Numbered from the stretch's first letter, positions 1 through 8,743 are shown. The stretch: DNA of 64,000 nucleotides from Spirosoma fluviale (GCF_900230225.1 NZ_OCNH01000001.1:1984001-2048000), one strand, 5' to 3'. Notes: generated by a model from the letters alone, not told the origin. Program-made: numbers and translations.

Positions 1-1
1 C

Positions 2-349
2 ACTGTAGGCAGTGGGCAGGTTATTAAAGGGTTCGATGATGGTGTAACGGGTATGAACCAGGGCGAGAAGAAAACGATCAATATTCCCGTTCAGGATGCC
101 TACGGACCAGCCAATGAAGAAATGATTTTTACTCTGGAACGTTCAGATATTCCAGCGGATATACCCCTTGAAGTAGGCATGACACTGAATATGCATGAAG
201 ATGGAAATCCACGGCCCATCCCCGTTATTGTTCGTACGTTGACCGATACGAATGTTACCCTGGATGCCAATCATCCCTTGGCCGGTCAGGACTTAACCTT
301 TGATATTGAACTGGTTGGTGTTAAGTCGCCCTCTGGCTTAATTTTATAA
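2..349 (+). CDS. FKBP-type peptidyl-prolyl isomerase, SlyD-like (5' truncated)
   Basis: The frame is open from the first bases of the window, so the N-terminus lies outside. The visible 115 residues start inside the FKBP core (GSGQVIKGFDDGV, then MNQGEKKTINIPVQDAYG) and continue through an insert-in-flap segment (MIFTLERSDIP to NVTLDANHPLAGQDL), ending in the FKBP strand FDIELVGV. This order, with NHPLAG between the insert and the last strand, is typical of SlyD. Family members catalyse prolyl cis-trans isomerisation in the cytoplasm and act as folding chaperones. There is no His-rich metal-binding tail. A strong hairpin follows the stop codon. Confidence 0.9.
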   Translation, partial: TVGSGQVIKGFDDGVTGMNQGEKKTINIPVQDAYGPANEEMIFTLERSDIPADIPLEVGMTLNMHEDGNPRPIPVIVRTLTDTNVTLDANHPLAGQDLTFDIELVGVKSPSGLIL

Positions 350-364
350 AGCAAACGATAGCTC

Positions 365-417
365 AAAAAAGGGTTCGGGTTGTAATCTTTCAAAGATTAC
401 GACCCGAACCCTTTTTT
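365..417. terminator. Bidirectional terminator hairpin
   Basis: A nearly perfect inverted repeat of about 25 bp: A6-GGGTTCGGGT on the left and ACCCGAACCC-T6 on the right, with TGTAATCTTT pairing with AAAGATTACGA near the loop. Flanking A and T runs give a U-tract on both strands, so it can serve the SlyD-like gene on + and the gene on - that ends at 464. Confidence 0.85.
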
Positions 418-463
418 GGTAAGGTGTTTCCCGAAGATGTACTGATCGTCCAACTATTTACGA

Positions 464-934
464 TTAATTGCCATTATGGTAATTTTCCAGATCATCCAGT
501 TCGCGTAGTAAAACGTCGATACCTTGCGAGTTAGCCCTGGCGGTATACGAGGCAATGGCCACGGTAATAGCGCCAACATTCAAGGCAATCGGTAGATTAT
601 TTATACGTTGAAGGCTCTTCTGCGCCTTCTCGGTAGCCAGCCTGATGCGGGTTGCTATCTGAGACGGATCTGAAAAGGCGGGCCGAGTTGTTCGATTCTG
701 TATATCATGCGCCCTGGTGAGCAGGCTATTTTGATAAGCGTTTAAATCCAGTTGTTGTTCATGCGTAAGCTCTGGCCAGTGTAAAACCTGGAATTCATTT
801 AACGAACGAGCCATATCGCAATAAGCAATCGCGATATCATTTATCTGGTCGTGTGTAAAGTCTTGCATCTCGGGAAATTTCAGACAGAAAATGTTTTGAA
901 CCGGTGTGTGACTTCTTTTCGGAAGATAAGTCAC
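464..934 (-). CDS. Hypothetical protein (156 aa)
   Basis: Open frame of 156 residues starting at a GTG (932-934); an ATG at 866-868 (residue 23, MQDFTHDQINDIA) is an equally plausible start. I do not recognise the family. The protein looks mostly alpha-helical and soluble, with one weakly hydrophobic stretch near residue 118 (IALNVGAITVAIASYTA) that could be a single membrane segment or a buried helix. It is divergent from uvsE (66 bp gap) and its 3' end faces the shared hairpin at 365-417. Confidence 0.55.
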   Translation of the reverse strand: MTYLPKRSHTPVQNIFCLKFPEMQDFTHDQINDIAIAYCDMARSLNEFQVLHWPELTHEQQLDLNAYQNSLLTRAHDIQNRTTRPAFSDPSQIATRIRLATEKAQKSLQRINNLPIALNVGAITVAIASYTARANSQGIDVLLRELDDLENYHNGN

Positions 935-1000
935 TTGTCGATCATAATCGCCTTTCTTGTCCGACTTTTGAACGAACGGTCAATATCCTAAAACTGGAAG

Positions 1001-1918
1001 ATGGACATTTTAGTTATGCCCAGTATGGAATCAGCACTGCTTAATGTTGGCTATGCCTGTATAAACCTGAGTTTACAGGCCGAAAAAATCACGACAAATC
1101 GGGGAATGATTAAAAAAACATTTTCCGAAAAAGGAATTGCCTATGCATCCGAACTAGCTCTGAAAAACGTACAGGACCTGCTGAAAATTGTCGACTGGAA
1201 TCTTGAGCATGGTTTTAAACTATTCCGTATTTCATCCGACTTATTCCCCTGGGCCTCTGAATATAAAATCAGTTCGTTACCCGACTACCCGGATATTCGG
1301 GAAACCCTCGAAGAAATCGGGAGTCGCCCCATTCGGCTAACCACCCACCCAGGGCCATTTAATCACCTCGCCGGGCAGGGTAAAGTGCTGGACAACACCA
1401 TTACCGACCTGGAATATCAGTCTGAACTGTTTGATTTAATGGGCCTTGAGCCCTCGCATTGGAACAAAATAAATATTCATGCGGGTGGAACATATGGCGA
1501 CAAAGCCGCTACCCTGGCTCGATTTGCTAAAAACTTTGGTTTACTCTCCGAAAACCTTCGCGCTCGCCTGACGGTGGAAAACGACGACCGGCCGAGTTTG
1601 TATACCGTAGAGGATTTACTGTATTTATACGAAATCATCGGTACGCCAATTGTTTTCGATTATTTCCATCATTCGTTAAATCCGGGTCAACAGTCTGAAG
1701 AAGAAGCTTTCCTGACGGCTTATGCTACCTGGGATGTACGGCCTGTGTTTCATTTTTCCGACTCGCGCCAGGAGCATGAAGATCCTAAAGCCCGTAAGGA
1801 AGCTCATGCCGACTGGCTTTACTCCGCCGTAAATATTTATGGGAAAGAGGTCGATATTGTTTTCGAGTCGAAAATGAAAGAACTGGCTATCCTGAAATTA
1901 CGGGGCGAACTGGCGTAA
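1001..1918 (+). CDS. uvsE: UV DNA damage endonuclease UvsE/UvdE
   Basis: 305 residues, normal length for bacterial UVDE. The N-terminal signature NVGYACINLSL, the FKLFRISSDLFPW segment, THPGPFNHLA, NIHAGGTYGDK, LTVENDDR and PIVFDYFHHSLNPG carry the His, Glu and Asp residues that bind the metal cluster in this TIM-barrel family. It nicks DNA 5' to UV photoproducts and other lesions and starts a repair route independent of UvrABC. The ATG at 1001 is used; a second Met (residue 9, MESALLNVGYAC) is nearer the conserved start and may be the true one. Not in an obvious operon. Confidence 0.93.
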   Translation: MDILVMPSMESALLNVGYACINLSLQAEKITTNRGMIKKTFSEKGIAYASELALKNVQDLLKIVDWNLEHGFKLFRISSDLFPWASEYKISSLPDYPDIRETLEEIGSRPIRLTTHPGPFNHLAGQGKVLDNTITDLEYQSELFDLMGLEPSHWNKINIHAGGTYGDKAATLARFAKNFGLLSENLRARLTVENDDRPSLYTVEDLLYLYEIIGTPIVFDYFHHSLNPGQQSEEEAFLTAYATWDVRPVFHFSDSRQEHEDPKARKEAHADWLYSAVNIYGKEVDIVFESKMKELAILKLRGELA

Positions 1919-1953
1919 AAAAAGCCCGCTGCGTTCGTGAGAACGCAGCGGGC
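1917..1953 (-). terminator. Terminator for the minus-strand gene ending at 2054
   Basis: Perfect 13-bp stem GCCCGCTGCGTTC / GAACGCAGCGGGC (1924-1936 with 1941-1953), loop GTGA. The run of A just left of it becomes a U-tract only on the minus strand, so the direction is minus although it touches the uvsE stop codon. Two weaker hairpins lie at 1966-1996 (GCGGCCTG/CAGGCCGC) and 2024-2039 between it and the gene end. Confidence 0.7.
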
Positions 1954-2053
1954 GGGAACTGAGTGGCGGCCTGCCCTGTCCGAAAAGACAGGCCGCTCGT
2001 AAGATGAGGTGTAGTATGAATGGCCCGAAGGCTTCGGGAGCAACTCGTTCAGC

Positions 2054-2659
2054 TTAGTGCTGAATGTCTACCCGTGTCGTGAACTTCTTCTCGTTAGGAC
2101 CTACAACAAAGGTGTAAGCGCCATCGGGGAGAGCGGATAAATCAAAGCGACGCACCGACCCTTTGAACGAATCAAGCTGAACCAACACGTTCTGCGCATC
2201 GTAAATAGCCACGCTGGCTTCGTTGATGTTCTTGGCGGGTAATGTCAGTTCGATTTTGTTTTTTTCGTAAGCCGTTACCGTTGGCTCCGTTAGTTGTTGT
2301 AAACCACGCTCGTCAACGTTAAGCGCGTTCCCTTTGATCGTCAACCCCTGCGACATCCACCAGGCGTTGCTGCTGGCGGTCAAAAAATACTGACCATCGG
2401 GCAGATTGTTCAGGTTCAACGAGGTCGTTTGTTTTGCGTTTTTCGAGATGGTGCCCCGGTAGAGAACGTTGCCGTCGGCATCGATGAGTGCCACGTCAAC
2501 GGGTGTCCCCGGTTGTGTATAAATGCGTACTTTCTTTTGTTCGGACTTCTCTACTTTCACACCACTCATTCCTGATCCTGTGTCAGCTTTGGCACCCTGG
2601 AAACTGGCTACACTCATGACTGACAGTACTACAGCGATTGTTACACGGAATTTTTTCAT
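2054..2659 (-). CDS. Secreted protein with two beta-sandwich-like repeats
   Basis: 201 residues with a clear signal peptide (MKKFRVTIAVVLSVMSVASFQGAKA). The mature part has two similar halves: VDVALIDADGNVLYRGTI...SLNLNNLPDGQYFLTA and ASVAIYDAQNVLVQLDSF...RFDLSALPDGAYTFVV. The motif 'L..LPDG.Y.......' resembles Bacteroidota surface modules related to DUF3244 or T9SS-type sorting domains, but the canonical C-terminal sorting signal is not clear. Probably periplasmic or exported; function unknown. Upstream CACCTTTG (revcomp near 2690) is one base off the TAnnTTTG -7 box. Confidence 0.75.
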   Translation of the reverse strand: MKKFRVTIAVVLSVMSVASFQGAKADTGSGMSGVKVEKSEQKKVRIYTQPGTPVDVALIDADGNVLYRGTISKNAKQTTSLNLNNLPDGQYFLTASSNAWWMSQGLTIKGNALNVDERGLQQLTEPTVTAYEKNKIELTLPAKNINEASVAIYDAQNVLVQLDSFKGSVRRFDLSALPDGAYTFVVGPNEKKFTTRVDIQH

Positions 2660-3200
2660 TGGCTTGAAATTTTTTTTGTTTTACCGTGACAAAGGTGGGT
2701 GATGAAGGTGGTTCGGTGCAAGAGGCTGGTTGCTGAGAACCAGCCATTTAGGAAAAGTTCATATTTTAATTATATTCCTTCTGAGCAAAGTGGGGCGTTT
2801 ATTGGAAAAATACAACAAGTCCCTATTTTATACTTATGAATTGTATTTTTCTAATAATTCTAATTTTTTGTACTCTATACGTTTGCGTACCTAATTTTCA
2901 ATCTAATAATCCTATTTATGGAAAATGGTAAATTTAGAGTTAGTGCAACTCGCTAAATTATAGCGTTCCTTTTTCGAATTAACTGATCTAAAATAGCCGG
3001 ATTTTAACGTACGCTGTGCGGAGCATCTACCCTGATTTGTCTACCATCCAGGCCGGAAATAATGGGCACTGCTCGTACCCGCAACCTCACATAACTGATG
3101 CATCGGGTATGAACAAGCATTAAATTCAGCCTAAACAATACGTTTCCGGAAAACCAAAGTCAATTGATTCGTCTTTCTATATAAAAAAGTAAGAGAACAT
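2660..3200. other. Intergenic region, AT-rich, no gene seen
   Basis: About 540 bp between divergent genes. On + there is one exact -7 box, TACGTTTG at 2878-2885, about 315 bp before the dehydrogenase start, and a near match TACGTTTC at 3139-3146. Neither has a convincing -33 partner. No ORF with coding character and no strong hairpin. Confidence 0.5.
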
Positions 3201-4010
3201 ATGGAAAAAGTACTTCAGGGACAGATTGCGTTAATCACCGGCTCAAGCAGTGGCATTGGTGCGGGTGTTGCTAAATCACTAGCAGAAGCAGGCGCAACGG
3301 TAGTTATCAACCACTCCTCGGATAAAAGTAAATCATCTGCCGATGCGGTACTCAAGGAAATCACCGATGCTGGGGGCTCTGGTATAGTCATTCAGTGCGA
3401 CGTGAGCGAGGAAGATGAGGTAACTAAGCTTTTTGCTGATGTAGTGGCCAGGTACGGTACAATCGATATTTTAATCAATAATGCCGGGTTACAGCGCGAT
3501 GCAAAGTTTCATGAGATGACGCTTGAGGATTGGAACACCGTAATCAAGGTAAATCTGACGGGTCAGTTCTTATGCGCCCGGGAAGCCATTCGTGAATTCT
3601 TACGCCGGGGACCACGGCCAGAGGTGTCATCTGCAACCGGTAAAATCATCTGTATGAGTTCAGTGCATGAGGTGATTCCCTGGGCCGGGCACGTCAATTA
3701 CGCAGCGTCTAAAGGGGGTATTAAATTGATGATGCAGTCGCTGGCTCAGGAATATGGGGCCCAGGGCATTCGGGTGAATAGTATTTGTCCTGGTGCCATT
3801 CAAACCCCAATCAATCGGGGTGCCTGGGAAACGCCCCAGGCGCTGAACAGCCTGATGACGCTGATTCCCTACAACCGCATCGGTCAGCCCTCAGATATTG
3901 GTAATTTGGCTGTATTTCTTGCTTCCGATCAATCTGATTATATTACGGGAGCCAGCATTTTCATTGATGGCGGTATGACCGTTTTTGAAAGCTTTGCCGA
4001 TAATGGATAA
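3201..4010 (+). CDS. SDR-family glucose 1-dehydrogenase-like oxidoreductase
   Basis: 269-residue classical short-chain dehydrogenase: nucleotide-binding TGSSSGIG (13-20), CDVS (66-69), NNAG (93-96), catalytic Y167 and K171 (YAASK), and the PG.I.TP loop after strand 6 (CPGAIQTPI). The combination INHSS at the cofactor pocket and the C-terminal SDYITGASIFIDGGM is typical of glucose 1-dehydrogenases (NAD(P)+), which oxidise beta-D-glucose to gluconolactone. Substrate is assigned by resemblance only. The next gene, a GH63-type glucosidase on the same strand, fits a glucose-related role. Confidence 0.85.
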   Translation: MEKVLQGQIALITGSSSGIGAGVAKSLAEAGATVVINHSSDKSKSSADAVLKEITDAGGSGIVIQCDVSEEDEVTKLFADVVARYGTIDILINNAGLQRDAKFHEMTLEDWNTVIKVNLTGQFLCAREAIREFLRRGPRPEVSSATGKIICMSSVHEVIPWAGHVNYAASKGGIKLMMQSLAQEYGAQGIRVNSICPGAIQTPINRGAWETPQALNSLMTLIPYNRIGQPSDIGNLAVFLASDQSDYITGASIFIDGGMTVFESFADNG

Positions 4011-4015
4011 GCTTG

Positions 4016-4097
4016 GTGTGTAGGATGTAAGATGTATTTCAGCCAGCCTACACATACATCCTACATCCTTCCTATATCATATATCATACATCCCATA
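4016..4097. repeat. Dispersed palindromic repeat, copy A
   Basis: Spacer made of the words TGTAGGATGTA and TACATCCTACA (inverted) followed by ATATCATATATCATACATCC. The same words recur at 25536-25609, so this looks like a dispersed intergenic element. It covers the 5' end of the longest reading frame of the following glycosidase. Confidence 0.55.
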
Positions 4098-4100
4098 CAG

Positions 4101-6749
4101 TTGACCACTGAACACAATCGTCTGAATGATCCGGCCTGGCGGCAATGGGGGCCGTATGTCTCCGACCGGCAATGGGGTACCGTACGCGAAGATTATAGCG
4201 CCAACGGAGATGCCTGGAACTATGTAACCCACGACAAGGCTCGCAGCTATACCTATCGCTGGGGAGAAGATGGCATTGCGGGCTTTAGTGATGATAAACA
4301 GCAGCTGTGCCTGGCCCTCGCACTGTGGAATGGGCAGGACCCTATTCTCAAAGAGCGATATTTTGGCCTCAGTAATGCCGAGGGAAATCATGGCGAAGAT
4401 GTAAAAGAACTCTATTATTATCTCGATAATACGCCCTCCCATTCGTACCAGCGGATGCTCTATAAATACCCGCAGGCAGCTTATCCGTACGAACGGCTGG
4501 TAACCGAAAACGGTCGTCGGGGACGGCTGGACCCGGAATTTGAATTGCTGGATACCGGTCTGTTCGATCAGGATCGGTATTTCGATGTGTTTGTTGAGTA
4601 TGCTAAAGCGGGTCCGCAGGATATTCTGATGGCGGTTACCATTCATAACCGAGGGCCGGAAACGGCCTCCCTACATGTATTGCCAACGCTTTGGTTTCGG
4701 AATACGTGGATCTTCGGCGATGATACCGATGGCGTACCCAACTACCATCCGTCGCTGATACTACAACCCGATAGAACGGTGTCGGTGGAGGATTCGGCCC
4801 TCGGTCGGTACATTCTTCATGCCGAAGGACAGCCCGACTGGCTGTTCTGCGAGAATGAATCGAATAGGGTGCGGCTGTACAATACCCATTTGGGCTCCTG
4901 CTATCCTAAAGATGGCATCAATGACTATCTGGTACATGGCACAGATACCGTCAATCCGGCAAAAAAAGGGACAAAAACCGCAGCGCATTATACAGTGACG
5001 ATTCTGGCGGGTGGCTCGACCGTTGTTCGCCTTCGGCTCGAAGCGACCGGGCCGGTGGGAGTTGGTCTGGAAAAACCTTTCGCCACGTTCGATGACGTAT
5101 TGGCTAATCGAAAACTAGAAGCGGATGAGTTCTACGCGCACATCCAGCCCGCCAACGCTACCGACGATGAAAAGCTCGTACAGCGACAAGCGTATGCCGG
5201 TATGCTCTGGAGTAAGCAGTACTATTATTATGATGTATCGCGGTGGCTGGCCGGCGATGCCAACAGTCCACCTCCGCCCCCCGAACGCCTGCATGGACGT
5301 AATCATACCTGGCTACAACTCATTAACGCGGGAGTTATCTCCATGCCCGATAAGTGGGAGTATCCGTGGTATGCTGCCTGGGACTGGGCTTTTCACTGCA
5401 TATCCCTGTCAATCATCGACCCTGATTTAGCAAAGCAGCAATTAATGCTGCTTACTAACGAGTGGTTCATGCATCCGAATGGGCAGCTACCTGCCTACGA
5501 ATGGAATTTCTCGGACGTGAATCCACCCGTTCAAGCCTGGGCTGCGTGGCGGATTTACCATCTCGAACTGGAGCGTAAGCCACCGGGCGAGCAGGACCTG
5601 ACGTTTCTACGTGCCATTTTCCACAAGCTCATGCTTAACTTCACCTGGTGGGTGAATCGAAAAGATCAGTCGGGGAACAACATTTTTGAGGGAGGCTTTC
5701 TAGGACTCGATAACATCGGGGTGTTTGACCGAAACACAGCATTTCCGGACGGGAGTCATCTGGAACAGGCTGATGGCACGAGCTGGATGGCTATGTATGC
5801 CCTGAATATGATGCGAATTGCCCTCGAACTGGCCCGCCATGACCCGGTTTATGATGAAATGGCTACTAAGTTCTTCGACCACTTCCTGTACATCGCCGGG
5901 GCTATTACGCACATCGGAAATACAAACGTTGGTTTATGGGATGAAGAAGACGCGTTTTTCTACGACCAGCTACGTATGGAAGACGGCACAATCTATAGGA
6001 TGAAGGTTCGTACGCTGGTCGGGCTTATTCCCATGTTTGCCGTGGAAGTGCTGGATGCTGAACTCTTGCAGGCAAATCCGGACTTTGTCGATCGAATGGT
6101 CTGGTTTCAGGGGCACCGTCCCGATTTATACCACCAAGTGTCGCGGTACGCCGAAAAAGGGGTCGATGAAAAAAGATTGCTGAGTCTGTTGCGGGGATTC
6201 CGTTTGAAAGCCCTGCTAGCCAGAATGCTGGACGAAACGGAGTTTTTAAGTCCGCACGGTGTCCGGGCTGTATCGAAAATATATCAGGAAAACCCCTACG
6301 AGTTTACGCTGGATCATACCACCTTTCGATTAGCCTATACCCCCGCTGAGAGCGATAGTGGCATGTTTGGGGGTAACAGTAACTGGCGTGGCCCGGTATG
6401 GATGCCAACAAATTACCTGATGGTCGAAAGTCTCGAACGGTTCTACCACTATTTCGGGGATAGCTTCACGGTCGAATTTCCAGTTGGCTCCGGACAGCAG
6501 ATCACCCTCAAAGAGGTGGCCAGAGAGCTTAATAACCGACTCATCAGTCTATTTACATTAGATGCCAACGGAGAACGCCCGTCTTTCGGGAAACATCCAA
6601 AATACAAAGACCCCGATTTTCGGGACTATGTACTCTTTTACGAATACTTCGACGGAGATAATGGTCGGGGTGTGGGTGCCAGTCACCAGACAGGCTGGAC
6701 CGGCCTGGTTGCCGAACTGATCAACCGGAAATACGGCAGTCTGCGGTAG
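4101..6749 (+). CDS. GH63-type (MGH1-domain) glycoside hydrolase
   Basis: About 882 residues from a TTG at 4101; the frame is open back to an ATG at 4032, but those 23 residues are encoded by the repeat element, so the TTG (LTTEHNRLNDPAWRQWG) is preferred. Clan G (alpha/alpha)6 barrel features: WEYPWYAAWDWAFH, PAYEWNFSDVNPPV, GTSWMAMYALNMM, LWDEEDAFFYD and SNWRGPVWMPTNYLMVESL, matching GH63 proteins related to processing glucosidase, with acidic residues at the expected catalytic places. No signal peptide, so probably cytoplasmic action on glucosides or glucosylglycerate-like compounds. Follows the glucose dehydrogenase by about 90 bp and could be co-transcribed. Confidence 0.85.
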   Translation: MTTEHNRLNDPAWRQWGPYVSDRQWGTVREDYSANGDAWNYVTHDKARSYTYRWGEDGIAGFSDDKQQLCLALALWNGQDPILKERYFGLSNAEGNHGEDVKELYYYLDNTPSHSYQRMLYKYPQAAYPYERLVTENGRRGRLDPEFELLDTGLFDQDRYFDVFVEYAKAGPQDILMAVTIHNRGPETASLHVLPTLWFRNTWIFGDDTDGVPNYHPSLILQPDRTVSVEDSALGRYILHAEGQPDWLFCENESNRVRLYNTHLGSCYPKDGINDYLVHGTDTVNPAKKGTKTAAHYTVTILAGGSTVVRLRLEATGPVGVGLEKPFATFDDVLANRKLEADEFYAHIQPANATDDEKLVQRQAYAGMLWSKQYYYYDVSRWLAGDANSPPPPPERLHGRNHTWLQLINAGVISMPDKWEYPWYAAWDWAFHCISLSIIDPDLAKQQLMLLTNEWFMHPNGQLPAYEWNFSDVNPPVQAWAAWRIYHLELERKPPGEQDLTFLRAIFHKLMLNFTWWVNRKDQSGNNIFEGGFLGLDNIGVFDRNTAFPDGSHLEQADGTSWMAMYALNMMRIALELARHDPVYDEMATKFFDHFLYIAGAITHIGNTNVGLWDEEDAFFYDQLRMEDGTIYRMKVRTLVGLIPMFAVEVLDAELLQANPDFVDRMVWFQGHRPDLYHQVSRYAEKGVDEKRLLSLLRGFRLKALLARMLDETEFLSPHGVRAVSKIYQENPYEFTLDHTTFRLAYTPAESDSGMFGGNSNWRGPVWMPTNYLMVESLERFYHYFGDSFTVEFPVGSGQQITLKEVARELNNRLISLFTLDANGERPSFGKHPKYKDPDFRDYVLFYEYFDGDNGRGVGASHQTGWTGLVAELINRKYGSLR

Positions 6750-6815
6750 GGGAGTGGTTGAGTAAAAAGAGAAAACGACTGGGGAGGTTCTTCGGCAGGA
6801 GGGGTCTAAACGCAA

Positions 6816-6860
6816 CGATTCCCACCGATGGTCAGAGTTGATCTGAATCGGTGGGAATCG
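6816..6860. terminator. Inverted repeat between convergent genes
   Basis: Perfect 14-bp arms CGATTCCCACCGAT and ATCGGTGGGAATCG around a 17-nt loop, midway between the convergent glycosidase and DUF6580 genes. No U-tract on either strand, so a terminator role is only likely by position. Confidence 0.5.
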
Positions 6861-6880
6861 AATGGAAAGCGTGGAGATAA

Positions 6881-7423
6881 CTAGCTTCTGGCTGGTTTCA
6901 GTACGGAATACCGCTGCTGTAGCATGTAATACGCTCCAAATAAAACAGCACTAAAGAACAAGTCGCCCAGCAGGCCGTTCAGAAAGAACGACGTGCCATT
7001 ATAAAATGCCAGTCCGGCGGTGTAGCAGGTTAATAAACCAGCCGCCGTTTGTGGGTAAAACGTGCTGCCATACCAAACCGAAAAGTTTGTTACCAGAAAA
7101 AACAGTAGTGACGAAGTTACCGAAGCGGCAGCAATACGCCCGGCTGTTGGCTGTTTCAACGCCCACAAGCCTAGTAGCCAGGTAAGGCCGAAGCTGACAT
7201 AAACAGAGCCCATATTGCCATGAAACCCGATCAGGCTATCGCTCAGCAGCATGGCCGCCATTGGCACGGCCAGTCCCAGCCACTTGCGCTCAAATCGGGA
7301 AGCCCCAAATAAGGCAAGGGCCGCAATGGGGGTAAAATTATACCAGTGAGGCACTAATCTGAACAAAGCTGTTGCCAGAACAAAAATGGTAAGCGTGGTT
7401 AAGCGAATCTGAAGCGGCTTCAT
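6881..7423 (-). CDS. DUF6580-family membrane protein, putative transporter
   Basis: 180 residues with about five hydrophobic segments and the conserved N-terminal pattern RLVPHWYNFTPIAALALFGAS, then LLSDSLIGFH, TNFSVWYGS.YP and FYNGTSFFLNGLLGDLFFSAVLFG. This is typical of DUF6580 proteins, often annotated as substrate-binding (S) component-like transporters; some relatives lie near vitamin uptake genes. Substrate cannot be read from sequence. It has a strong promoter (7523-7553) and a terminator-like hairpin in its leader (7440-7480), which suggests regulation by attenuation. Confidence 0.8.
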   Translation of the reverse strand: MKPLQIRLTTLTIFVLATALFRLVPHWYNFTPIAALALFGASRFERKWLGLAVPMAAMLLSDSLIGFHGNMGSVYVSFGLTWLLGLWALKQPTAGRIAAASVTSSLLFFLVTNFSVWYGSTFYPQTAAGLLTCYTAGLAFYNGTSFFLNGLLGDLFFSAVLFGAYYMLQQRYSVLKPARS

Positions 7424-7439
7424 AATAAAATCAACAGTT

Positions 7440-7480
7440 AAAAAAGGCCTGTGTACTAATAACTCGGCTTAGAACAGGCC
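7440..7480 (-). promoter_or_regulatory. Leader hairpin with U-tract (possible attenuator)
   Basis: On the minus strand GGCCTGT pairs with ACAGGCC (7474-7480 with 7446-7452), CTAA pairs with TTAG inside, and six T follow. It lies between the promoter and the start codon, so as an intrinsic terminator it would stop the DUF6580 transcript before the gene. Upstream, AGTAT/ATACT can form another small stem. No known riboswitch consensus recognised. Confidence 0.5.
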
Positions 7481-7522
7481 AAAGTATCAACACCAGGGGC
7501 CAATACTCTGACTATATACCTG

Positions 7523-7553
7523 CAAAGGTAACTCCATTCACAGACATGGCAAA
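7523..7553 (-). promoter_or_regulatory. Promoter TTTG-N19-TACCTTTG for DUF6580 gene
   Basis: Exact Bacteroidota primary-sigma promoter on the minus strand: -33 TTTG at 7550-7553, 19-bp spacer, -7 TACCTTTG at 7523-7530. Expected transcript start near 7516, giving a leader of about 90 nt. Confidence 0.8.
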
Positions 7554-7668
7554 GCGCGATCCGACTGGTTTAATCAAGACCCTTAGCCAGCAGGTCACCG
7601 TCTGTATATTGGCGCGTAATTAATTAGACACCCTCCAATTATCCTTAACATCTGCCGCCCATCAATAG

Positions 7669-7708
7669 TTAGATAGTTGTCTAAATGATTAATTAGATAT
7701 TTGTCTAA
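7669..7708. promoter_or_regulatory. Double operator for the ArsR-type regulator
   Basis: Two copies, 24 bp apart, of an imperfect palindrome TTAGATA(G/T)TTGTCTAA (7669-7684 and 7693-7708), each with TTAGA/TCTAA arms. They sit directly upstream of an ArsR/SdpR-type gene, as expected for autoregulation. A further half-site ATTAGACA is at about 7623. Confidence 0.75.
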
Positions 7709-7726
7709 ATGATTAAGTTATCGCTC

Positions 7727-8026
7727 ATGAATAATTTGTTTAAGGCCTTGAATGACTCAACCCGTCGGCAGATACTCGACCTGCTGCGCGGGGGCGACAT
7801 GAACGCCGGCGAAATTGCCGAGCGATTTGATATGTCCAAGCCCAGTATTTCGCATCACCTCGATTTATTACGGCAGTCGGGCTTGGTCGAAGCCACGAAA
7901 CAGGGACAGTTTGTCAACTACAGCCTGAACACCACCGTCCTCGACGAATTGCTGGCCTGGCTGATTAGTTTTCAAAAAGCCGACCTGTCCACGACCGAAA
8001 CAAGCACTCCCAAAAAAGTATCCTGA
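7727..8026 (+). CDS. ArsR-family autorepressor, SdpR-like
   Basis: 99 residues from the ATG at 7727. An upstream ATG at 7709 touches the second operator; MNNLFKALNDSTRRQIL matches the usual N-terminus of this family better. Winged-helix HTH: RRQILDLLRGGDMNAGEIAERFDMSKPSISHHLDLLRQSGLVEATKQGQFVNYSLN. No cysteine metal site, which fits SdpR-type members that respond through a membrane partner rather than metal. In Bacillus subtilis SdpR represses sdpRI and is titrated to the membrane by SdpI; the next gene here is SdpI-like. Confidence 0.9.
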   Translation: MNNLFKALNDSTRRQILDLLRGGDMNAGEIAERFDMSKPSISHHLDLLRQSGLVEATKQGQFVNYSLNTTVLDELLAWLISFQKADLSTTETSTPKKVS

Positions 8027-8048
8027 ATCGTTAACAACTTTATCAATC

Positions 8049-8711
8049 ATGAAAACGAATATTACTTCCATCGAAGTCCTGATCATTGTACTTCTGGTGG
8101 CACCGCTCGTCTATCTTGGTATTAGCTGGAATCAACTTCCCGCTGAGATTGCAACGCATTACGATCTGGCTGGTAACGAGAACGGTTGGATGACCAAAGA
8201 ACAAGTTGCCCTGTTTACAGCGGTCATTTCGTTACTGCTTTATTTGGTCCTGCGCTTTTTGCCAAGGATTGATTCAAGAAATCAGTTGCAAACGGCAAAT
8301 TATCAGAAGCTGCGTCTCGTGGTAACACTCCTTTTTTCGGCCATAATGGGTTGGGTCTTTTACATGGCCGGTCATAACGTTTCCAATGATGGCTTTGTGA
8401 CGATTCTGATGGTGATTGTCAGTCTTACGTTTGTCGGTATTGGTAATTACATCATAACCATTAAGCCCAACTGGTTCGTAGGTATTCGTACCCCCTGGAC
8501 ACTCGATAATGAGATTGTCTGGCGAAAAACCCACCGGATGGGCGGTCGGCTCATGGTAGCTGGTGGCATTGTAAGTATGGTACTTGCCCTCTTCCTGCCA
8601 ATGCCCTATAAAGTCGTCGTTATCGTCACCATTATTCTGCTGGTTACGTTGGTGCCGGTCGTCTACTCCTACATCTATTTCCAGCAGGAAAAAGCACACA
8701 AACTAAATTAA
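8049..8711 (+). CDS. SdpI-family membrane protein (DUF1648 + SdpI)
   Basis: 220 residues, about six membrane segments. The N-terminal DUF1648 part shows the signature LPAEIATHYDLAGNENGW (residues about 30-47); the C-terminal SdpI part shows IKPNWFVGIRTPWTLDNEIVWRKTHRMGGRL. SdpI of B. subtilis gives immunity to the SdpC toxin and controls SdpR. Follows the ArsR-type gene by 22 bp and is surely co-transcribed. No sdpC homologue is visible in the window, so the ligand is unknown. Confidence 0.9.
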   Translation: MKTNITSIEVLIIVLLVAPLVYLGISWNQLPAEIATHYDLAGNENGWMTKEQVALFTAVISLLLYLVLRFLPRIDSRNQLQTANYQKLRLVVTLLFSAIMGWVFYMAGHNVSNDGFVTILMVIVSLTFVGIGNYIITIKPNWFVGIRTPWTLDNEIVWRKTHRMGGRLMVAGGIVSMVLALFLPMPYKVVVIVTIILLVTLVPVVYSYIYFQQEKAHKLN

Positions 8712-8743
8712 CCACTGTTATCAACCCATAAAGTCAACTCACC

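Noticed and set aside
7424..7620. Cobalamin or preQ1 riboswitch in the DUF6580 leader
   Set aside because: The conserved cobalamin core and the preQ1 A-rich tail are absent; only a generic attenuator shape remains.
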